Below are positions 49,852-55,416 of a stretch of DNA of 55,416 nucleotides, one piece after another. A model generated the notes under the pieces. The model saw only the letters and a program-made list of their open reading frames with translations, searched no databases and was not told where the DNA came from. Positions within the stretch are counted from its first letter, which is position 1. Each line of letters begins with the position of its first letter. Both the position numbers and the translations under genes were made by a program. Origin of the DNA: Nocardioides sp. R-C-SC26 (GTDB taxonomy: Bacteria; Actinomycetota; Actinomycetes; Propionibacteriales; Nocardioidaceae); the NCBI RefSeq assembly GCF_021246465.1, contig NZ_JAHRHK010000014.1, positions 1-55,416 of the forward strand, given 5' to 3'.

Positions 49852-50967
49852 ATGGCTGACGCAGCGGGTACGCCCCAGGGCGGTCACGTCGTCCTGGTCA
49901 CCGGGGTCTCTCGTGACCTCGGACGTCGCTGCGCCCGCGCTCTCGCCGAGCACCCCTCGGTGCGCCGCGTCATCGGGGTCGACGTCGTGCCCCCGCGCGG
50001 TGACATCGGCGACGTCTCGTTCGTCCGGGCCGATATCCGCAACCCCGTCATCGCCAAGGTCATCGCCAAGGAGGACGTCGACACCGTCGTCCACATGAGC
50101 GTGATCGCGACCCCCGGCAGCGCCGGTGGACGCAACACGATGAAGGAGCTCAACGTCATCGGCACGATGCAGCTGCTCGCTGCGTGCCAGAAGGCGCCGA
50201 GCGTGCAGAACCTCATCGTCAAGTCGACGACGACGGTCTACGGCGCGAGCAACCGCGACCCGGCCATGTTCACCGAGGACATGCAGCCCCGACGCGCTCC
50301 GCGCGCGGGCTATGCCAAGGACGTCGCGGAGATCGAGGGCTACGTCCGTGGTTTCGCCCGCCGTCGCGGCGACTGCCGAGTGCTGATGCTGCGGTGTGCC
50401 AACGTGATCGGTCCGCACGTCGACAGCCCGCTGACGTCGTACTTCCGCCTGCCGGTCATCCCGACCGTGCTCGGATACGACGCGCGGCTGCAGTTCCTGC
50501 ACGAGGACGATCTCGTCGACGTCCTCGGGCATGCCCTGGAGTCCGACGTCGCCGGCACCTTCAACATCGCCGGCGAGGGCATCGTGATGCTCTCGCAGGC
50601 GCTCCGCCGTCTCCAGCGTCCCGGTATCCCGCTGCCCGGCTTCGCCGTGGGCGGGGTCGGGTCGGCACTGCGTTCGGCGCGTCTGGCCGACTTCTCGCCC
50701 GAGCAGCAGGCGTTCCTGACCTACGGTCGTGGCGTCGACACGACGCAGATGCGCGACGTGCTGGGCTTCCAGCCGCGCTTCACCACTGCGGAGGCGTTCG
50801 CCGACTTCGCCCGGGACCTGACGCCGACGGGCGGCCGCACCGAGCGGGTGCTCGGCGCTGTCGCCGACCGGCTGCCGAGCACGGCCGCGCTCTCCCGGGC
50901 CGCCGCCGCACCGCCGTCCTCGGTGCCGACGACGACGGGTCCTGTCGAGGCTGTCGAGACGAGGTGA
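49852..50967 (+). CDS. NAD-dependent epimerase/dehydratase (extended SDR)
   Basis: A 371-residue Rossmann-fold sugar-nucleotide-type enzyme. VLVTGVSRDLGRRCA is the nucleotide-binding GxxGxxG-like loop (the last Gly is replaced, so cofactor binding may be atypical). KSTTTVYGAS carries the Ser/Thr of the active site and AGYAKDVAEIE the Tyr-x3-Lys (PRAGYAKD). It resembles M. tuberculosis Rv0501 (annotated GalE2 or similar). The C-terminus PVEAVETR is encoded by a copy of the CGAGGCTGTCGAGAC intergenic repeat word. It overlaps the acyltransferase region and is probably cotranscribed with it. Confidence 0.86.
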   Translation: MADAAGTPQGGHVVLVTGVSRDLGRRCARALAEHPSVRRVIGVDVVPPRGDIGDVSFVRADIRNPVIAKVIAKEDVDTVVHMSVIATPGSAGGRNTMKELNVIGTMQLLAACQKAPSVQNLIVKSTTTVYGASNRDPAMFTEDMQPRRAPRAGYAKDVAEIEGYVRGFARRRGDCRVLMLRCANVIGPHVDSPLTSYFRLPVIPTVLGYDARLQFLHEDDLVDVLGHALESDVAGTFNIAGEGIVMLSQALRRLQRPGIPLPGFAVGGVGSALRSARLADFSPEQQAFLTYGRGVDTTQMRDVLGFQPRFTTAEAFADFARDLTPTGGRTERVLGAVADRLPSTAALSRAAAAPPSSVPTTTGPVEAVETR

Positions 50968-50972
50968 GCGAC

Positions 50973-52238
50973 ATGGGTGACGCCGAGATCATTCCGATCG
51001 GCACGCGTGGCCGGCCGGGTCGGGGCGCGGGCAAGCAGCCCTCGTCCGCGGCGCGTGGGCTCGCGCCGTCCAAGGGTGGTGGGGCGAGGTCCGCCGCGAA
51101 GAGGCAGGCGGACTCTCAGCGACCCGCCGAGGATCCGGTCGCGCTGCACCCCGATGCGCCGGCCGAAGCGGACGCTACCCCGCACGATGCTCAGCCCGGG
51201 GGCGGAGGCCCGCAGGCTCGCCCCTACCGCGGTCCGGGGGCTCCGGGTGGCCGAGCCGCCGAGCAGCGCCCGACGCCGGTCGCGGACGTGCTGGCCGAGG
51301 CCGAGCGCGCCGCGGTCACCACGCGCGAGCGGCACCCGCTGCGCGGCATCCCCACCGGCGAATGGCTCGCAGCGTTCCAGCACGCTGCCGTGGAGCTGTT
51401 CGGCGAGCAGTGGGAGCCCAAGCTCGCGGAGTTCCTGGCGTTCCTGCGCCGCCGCGTCACCGGCGACTACATCGTCGACGAGTACGGCTTCGACCCCGAG
51501 ATCACCGAGCGGTTCCTGATCGCGGCACTGCGTCCGATCGCGCAGAAGTGGTTCCGCATCGAGGTGCGGGGGGTGGAGAACATTCCCACGACCGGCGGCG
51601 CGCTGGTCGTCTCGAACCACTCCGGCACCGTGCCCGTCGACGGGTTGATGACGGCGGTCTCGGTCTTCGACCACACCGGCCGCAACCTGCGCGCGCTCGG
51701 GGCTGACCTGGTCTTCAAGATGCCGATCGTCAGCACCGCTGCCCGGAAGGGCGGCGCCACGCTGGCCTGCAGCGAGGACGCCGAGCGGATGCTGCGCGGT
51801 GGCGAGCTGGTCGGCGTGTGGCCCGAGGGATTCAAGGGCATCGGCAAGCCGTACGCCGACCGCTACAAGCTGCAGCGTTTCGGTCGAGGCGGATTCGTCT
51901 CCGCCGCATTGCGCACCGGCGTCCCGATCATCCCGCTCGCGGTCGTCGGAGCCGAGGAGATCTACCCGCTGGTCGGCAACATCCCCTCCCTGGCCCGGCT
52001 GCTGGGGGTGCCCTACATCCCCATCACGCCGCTGTTCCCGCTGCTCGGCCCGCTGGGCCTGGTGCCCCTGCCGTCCAAGTGGCTGCTGGAGTTCGGCGAG
52101 CCGATCCGCACCGACGAGTACGAGCCGGGTGCCGCCGACGACCCGATGCTGGTCTTCGATGTCACCGACCAGGTGCGCGAGACGATCCAGCAGACGCTGT
52201 ACTCGCTGCTCATGCAGCGGCAGTCGATCTTCCGCTGA
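50973..52238 (+). CDS. Lysophospholipid acyltransferase family protein (PlsC-like)
   Basis: A 421-residue 1-acylglycerol-phosphate-type acyltransferase. The first ~120 residues are Gly/Ala/Pro-rich and probably disordered. The acyltransferase core has VSNHSGTVPVDG (the NHxxxxD catalytic motif), VFKMPIVSTAARKGG, GVWPEGFKGIGKP (the PEG motif) and GVPIIPLAVVGAEEIYP. ATG 50973 is chosen because GAGG (50961-50964) is 8 bases upstream. The gene begins 5 bases after the epimerase stop, and the pair matches M. tuberculosis Rv0501-Rv0502 in order. Confidence 0.9.
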   Translation: MGDAEIIPIGTRGRPGRGAGKQPSSAARGLAPSKGGGARSAAKRQADSQRPAEDPVALHPDAPAEADATPHDAQPGGGGPQARPYRGPGAPGGRAAEQRPTPVADVLAEAERAAVTTRERHPLRGIPTGEWLAAFQHAAVELFGEQWEPKLAEFLAFLRRRVTGDYIVDEYGFDPEITERFLIAALRPIAQKWFRIEVRGVENIPTTGGALVVSNHSGTVPVDGLMTAVSVFDHTGRNLRALGADLVFKMPIVSTAARKGGATLACSEDAERMLRGGELVGVWPEGFKGIGKPYADRYKLQRFGRGGFVSAALRTGVPIIPLAVVGAEEIYPLVGNIPSLARLLGVPYIPITPLFPLLGPLGLVPLPSKWLLEFGEPIRTDEYEPGAADDPMLVFDVTDQVRETIQQTLYSLLMQRQSIFR

Positions 52239-52298
52239 CCCCGCGCCCGATGACCTCGTCGCGCTCCGGGGAGTGCGACGGACGAACTCGTCCCGGAC

Positions 52299-53462
52299 CT
52301 ACCTCTGGGACTTCTTGCCGTTGAGCAGCACCGACGTCAGGTCCTGGACCTGGGTCAGGGTCTCGGTGAGCGCCTCGGTCAGCGGGTCGGTGATCGGCGC
52401 CGTGTCGAGGTTGGTCACGAGCTCCCCCAACGGGTTGTCGTTGGTCCGACCGGTGCTGGTCGAGGACGCCTCGTCGGTCGAGCGACCGGGGAGTGCGCGG
52501 CTCGGGGGGATCTCCTCCTGCGAGGAGGCGGTCTCCGGGGCGGGCGACGCCGGGGTGGACTTCGAGGGGCGCTTGCCGCGCTGCTTGGCGGGCCGCGGTG
52601 CGTCCTGCGAGGCGGTGACGGCGGACGTCGACTTCTCGACGATGTCGCGCACCAGCCCACCGAGGTCGGCGGCCGCCGTGGTGAGCGAGGCGAGGGGGGC
52701 GTCGGAGCAGCTGGGGCAGAGGCTTGCGGCCTGCTGCTCGATGAGGCCGATCACCTTCGCTGCCGCGATCAGGGCGGCACGTGCCTCACGCGGCACCGAC
52801 GACTCCAGGTCGCGCAGGGCCGCCAGGCTCGTGGCCGTGAAGGTGCGCAGTTCCTCGATGGCCGCCGCGCTGCCCGAGGCGGCGTAGTCACCGAGCAGCA
52901 GGTCCGAAGCCTGCGTCGCCTGGTGTGCGAAGTCGTCGAGGGTGCGGGCGATGACGGTGGCGTCGTCCTGACCACCGTTGCGGGTGAGCCGGTCGATCTC
53001 GTCCAGACGTCCGGCTGCGTTGTCGAGGAGGACGGTGCCCTTCTGGTCCGCGCCGTCGGTGATGCCCGCCTGGGCGTTCTCGATCGCTCGCTTGAGCGGG
53101 TAGAGGGTGTCGCCCGGCAGCGCGGACTGGGCCGCCACGGCCATCGAGGTGCCGGCGCTGAGGATCGCGAAGCCACCCACGGTCGCCGCCACACGACGAT
53201 CGCGGCGGCTGCGCGCGGGTGCCGGGGCCTGACGGGCGGCGAGCTGGACGGCGGTGTCGGGCGCGAGGGCGCTCTCGGCTGCTGCCATCAGGCGCGACCG
53301 CAGGTCCGCGGCGAACTCCGGGCGGGGATCGGGGCGCTCGATGGTGCGCAGCGCCGCGACGACTCCCGCAAGCTCGTCCCACTCGGCACCGGCGGAGGCG
53401 CCGCGCTCGAGGTGGGCGTGGAACTCCTCAGCACGTCGGCGTGCCGGGAACACGGGGTTCAT
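52299..53462 (-). CDS. DUF5667 domain membrane protein, possible partner of the BldN-like sigma factor
   Basis: A 387-residue protein with a cytoplasmic N-terminus (about 1-90), one membrane helix (VAATVGGFAILSAGTSMAVA, 91-110) and an external domain starting AQSALPGDTLYPLKRAIE, the DUF5667 hallmark. The external helical part holds a CPSC pair, and the C-terminal ~110 residues are Ser/Pro/Thr-rich and disordered. It is directly downstream of the BldN-like ECF sigma gene on the same strand. In Streptomyces, that place is held by the membrane anti-sigma RsbN. An anti-sigma role is plausible but not shown by any recognised zinc anti-sigma motif (EEFHAHLERG is only reminiscent). Confidence 0.75.
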   Translation of the reverse strand: MNPVFPARRRAEEFHAHLERGASAGAEWDELAGVVAALRTIERPDPRPEFAADLRSRLMAAAESALAPDTAVQLAARQAPAPARSRRDRRVAATVGGFAILSAGTSMAVAAQSALPGDTLYPLKRAIENAQAGITDGADQKGTVLLDNAAGRLDEIDRLTRNGGQDDATVIARTLDDFAHQATQASDLLLGDYAASGSAAAIEELRTFTATSLAALRDLESSVPREARAALIAAAKVIGLIEQQAASLCPSCSDAPLASLTTAAADLGGLVRDIVEKSTSAVTASQDAPRPAKQRGKRPSKSTPASPAPETASSQEEIPPSRALPGRSTDEASSTSTGRTNDNPLGELVTNLDTAPITDPLTEALTETLTQVQDLTSVLLNGKKSQR

Positions 53463-53573
53463 GACGATCGTCCTGTCATCGCTTCGGGGGAGCCTGTCAC
53501 CTGGTGCAACGAACCGGACCGGCGCCGAGTTACGGCAGAGGCGGGCGATGTTGGGTGGATCACGGATCGCATC

Positions 53574-54401
53574 TCAGTCACGGATCCCCTCCGGCATCAG
53601 CTTCGCCAGGTTGCGGACGCCGCGCAGTTGCAGCTGCTTGACCGCTCCCTCGCTCCGCCCGAGCACGTCGGCGGTCTCGGCGATGCTCATGCCCTGGAGG
53701 AATCGCATCACCAGACAGTCGCGCTGCTCGGTGGGCAGCTGGGTGAGCGCCTGCAGAAGGAGCTCGTTGGTCAGGCTGCTGAGTACCGCCGTCTCGGGGC
53801 CGTCGGTCGCGTCGTCATGGTCCCCCATGTCGTCGGTGGTCAGCTCGAGACGGGTGCGGCTGGCCTTGAAGTGATCCGTCGCGAGGTTGCGCGCGATGGT
53901 CATCAGCCAGGCGCCGAAGTCCTTGCCCTGCCAGCGGAAGGTCGTCATGCTCCGCAGCGCGCGGAAGAAGGTGTCCGAGGTGAGGTCCTCGGCGATCGTG
54001 GCCGAGCGCGTCCGGTAGTAGAGGAACCGGTAGACCGAGGCGTGGTAATGGTCGTACAGCTGGCCGAACGCCTCGGAGTCGCCGCCGCGGGCCAGCTCGA
54101 CGAGCGCGATGATCCGCACGCGGTCGCCCTCGGAGTTCTCCGAGGAGGTCGCCAGGTCGGCATCGCCGAATCCGGCTCCGGAGCCGCCAGACGGCGCCAC
54201 GGTGCGGGTGAGGTCGTCGGCGACGGACCAGGCGATGCCGTGCTGGTGCGCGGGCCCGACGGTCGGACGCGCAGGCGTCGGGCGGAGGTCGCCTGACCCG
54301 GCAAGGGCCAGGAGTGGGCCGGTGCACGACGGCGTCAGGGCATGCGCGACGGCCGCGCGTAGGGCGTCGAGCCCACGCGCCAGTTGCGGCCGTGCCGGCA
54401 T
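53574..54401 (-). CDS. ECF RNA polymerase sigma factor, BldN-like, with long N-terminal extension
   Basis: A 275-residue sigma-70 family factor. Region 2 includes LYDHYHASVYRFLYYRT, EDLTSDTFFRALRSM and FGAWLMTIARNLATDHFK. Region 4 includes ALTQLPTEQRDCLVMRFLQG (quoted in part) and IAETADVLGRSEGAVKQLQLRGVRNLAKLM. The first ~95 residues precede the sigma fold and carry no recognised domain, as in the pro-sigma BldN of Streptomyces, which has an N-terminal extension removed by proteolysis. ATG 54401 is preferred over GTG 54425 because GGGGAGGG is close upstream. A DUF5667 membrane protein follows. Confidence 0.9.
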   Translation of the reverse strand: MPARPQLARGLDALRAAVAHALTPSCTGPLLALAGSGDLRPTPARPTVGPAHQHGIAWSVADDLTRTVAPSGGSGAGFGDADLATSSENSEGDRVRIIALVELARGGDSEAFGQLYDHYHASVYRFLYYRTRSATIAEDLTSDTFFRALRSMTTFRWQGKDFGAWLMTIARNLATDHFKASRTRLELTTDDMGDHDDATDGPETAVLSSLTNELLLQALTQLPTEQRDCLVMRFLQGMSIAETADVLGRSEGAVKQLQLRGVRNLAKLMPEGIRD

Positions 54402-54561
54402 GGCGCCCTCCCCGGTGGCTCGCACCCCTGAAATCCCTCAAGCGAGCCATCGGCGATGGTAGGCGAAGAATGAGGCTTTCTCACAGGGAACGGAGAAATT
54501 CGATACCAGGTCGTGAACGCGGAGTGGCGAGTGGGGTTCGACAACCCCTCTCGGCGACCTC

Positions 54562-55359
54562 TCAGCCGCGGCGTCGCCGGAGCGCGACACCGGCCGCGAT
54601 CGAACCGCTGACGGCGCCGGCGGCGGCGCCCACCACGAGCCCGGCTCGGGCCGCCTTGCGGCCGGTGCGGTAGTCCCGGATGCGCCAGCCCTGCTCGCGG
54701 GCGTGGGCTCGCAGGCGTGCATCGGGGTTGATCGCAACGGGGTCGCCGACCAGTGACAGCATCGGCAGGTCGTTGGCCGAGTCGGAGTAGGCCGAGCAGC
54801 GGCTCAGGTCCAGCCCCTCCCGCTCGGCGATCGCTCGGACGGCGACGGCCTTGGCCGGTCCGTGGAGCATGTCGCCGACCAGGTGCCCGGTGTAGACGCC
54901 GTCCACGTGTTCGGCGACCGTGCCCATGGCCCCGGTCAACCCGAGGCGTCGGGCGATGATCTGGGCGATCTCGATCGGCGCCGCGGTCACGAGCCAGACG
55001 CGTTGCCCCTGGTCGAGGTGGAGCTGGGCCAGCGCGCGGGTGCCGGGCCAGATCCGGTGTGCCATGCCTTCGTCGAAGATCTCCTCGCCCAGCTCCTCGA
55101 GCTCGGCGACGGTGTGCCCGGCGATGAAGCCGAGTGCCGAGGTGCGGGCCTCGGCGACGTGCTCGGGGTCCTCGACCCCGACGACGCGGAAGTAGGCCTG
55201 CTTCCAGGCCGCGCCGACGATGTCGCGGGTGGTGAAGAACTTGCGCCGGTGCAGGCCGCGCGCCAGGTGGAAGATGCTCGCGCCCTGCATCACGGTGTTG
55301 TCGACGTCGAAGAACGCCGCTGCCGACGGGTCGGGGGGGAGGTCGAGCGCGGCCTCCAC
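54562..55359 (-). CDS. HAD-IB family phosphatase (SerB1-like), N-terminus uncertain
   Basis: A 265-residue haloacid-dehalogenase phosphatase of the phosphoserine-phosphatase-like IB subfamily. Motif I is [11 protein letters not shown], motif [12 protein letters not shown], the motif III lysine is in HGPAKAVAV, and motif IV is [14 protein letters not shown]-terminal hydrophobic stretch ([21 protein letters not shown]) suggests a membrane tether. Residues before FFDVDN are few, and the modelled GTG 55359 is only 11 bases from a low-quality C-rich contig end, so the true start may lie outside. It matches serB1 (Rv0505c) in context. Confidence 0.88.
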   Translation of the reverse strand: MEAALDLPPDPSAAAFFDVDNTVMQGASIFHLARGLHRRKFFTTRDIVGAAWKQAYFRVVGVEDPEHVAEARTSALGFIAGHTVAELEELGEEIFDEGMAHRIWPGTRALAQLHLDQGQRVWLVTAAPIEIAQIIARRLGLTGAMGTVAEHVDGVYTGHLVGDMLHGPAKAVAVRAIAEREGLDLSRCSAYSDSANDLPMLSLVGDPVAINPDARLRAHAREQGWRIRDYRTGRKAARAGLVVGAAAGAVSGSIAAGVALRRRRG

Positions 55360-55370
55360 CTCGGCGGGCG

Positions 55371-55416
55371 CCCCCCCCCCCCCCCCCCGCCCCGCCCCCG
55401 CCGCGGGCCCCCCCCC
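55371..55416. other. Low-complexity C/G-rich contig end
   Basis: C18 (55371-55388), followed by GCCCCGCCCCCG-like sequence and a final C run. No coding or structural signal can be trusted here. It is probably a sequencing or assembly artefact at a contig edge. Confidence 0.8.

Overview
The window is about 55 kb of very GC-rich DNA with densely packed genes. It looks like the chromosome of an actinomycete close to Nocardioides (Propionibacteriales). The basis is inference from: menaquinone genes, the 33-residue ribosomal protein bS22, a BldC-like/BldN-like regulatory block, many starts of leaderless type, and GGTGGTCGAG...TGTCGAGACC intergenic repeats that I associate with Nocardioides genomes. 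No rRNA, tRNA, CRISPR array, prophage or transposase was seen, and no gene-free gap exceeds about 220 bases.

Left part (1-12.3 kb): a TetR regulator with a palindromic operator and its MMPL/RND exporter (cut by the window edge); a large FAD plus 4Fe-4S oxidoreductase; a bacteriophytochrome whose output domain is a PP2C/SpoIIE-type phosphatase; a divergent MFS exporter/MarR pair around a palindromic operator; an MpaB-family oxygenase; and a metallophosphoesterase lipoprotein.

Middle left (12.4-25.9 kb): two promoters carry boxes that fit the KstR steroid-regulon consensus. They drive an old-yellow-enzyme, a DapB-fold oxidoreductase, an SDR and an MBL hydrolase. A TPP riboswitch then precedes a complete thiamine ABC importer (thiB-thiP-thiQ). 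A PAP2-family membrane protein, an acyl-CoA oxidase and a methyltransferase follow.

Middle (26-36.4 kb): two small membrane proteins, a MalT/LuxR-type STAND regulator, an MFS exporter whose 3' end overlaps it antisense, a small lipoprotein, and a translationally linked secreted protein of about 1,720 residues. That protein has three NHL-type propellers, six Ig-like domains and a C-terminal class-F-sortase-like domain that has lost the catalytic His and Cys.

Right part (36.5-55.4 kb): menaquinone genes menA and menE-menC-menD around an MFS gene; a Na+/H+ antiporter fused to a UBP-type zinc finger; a DUF885 protein; a GT-C/PIG-V-like membrane protein; an AcuC deacetylase. Next comes a block that, from memory, resembles M. 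tuberculosis Rv0500A-Rv0502/serB1 and the Streptomyces bldN region: BldC-like HTH, bS22, NAD-epimerase, acyltransferase, DUF5667 protein, BldN-like ECF sigma factor and HAD-IB phosphatase. The last 46 bases are low-complexity C-rich sequence and look like a poor-quality contig end.

The most unusual items are the propeller/Ig/pseudo-sortase protein, the light-sensor phosphatase, the KstR-type boxes, and the mosaic repeats, which contribute codons to neighbouring genes.
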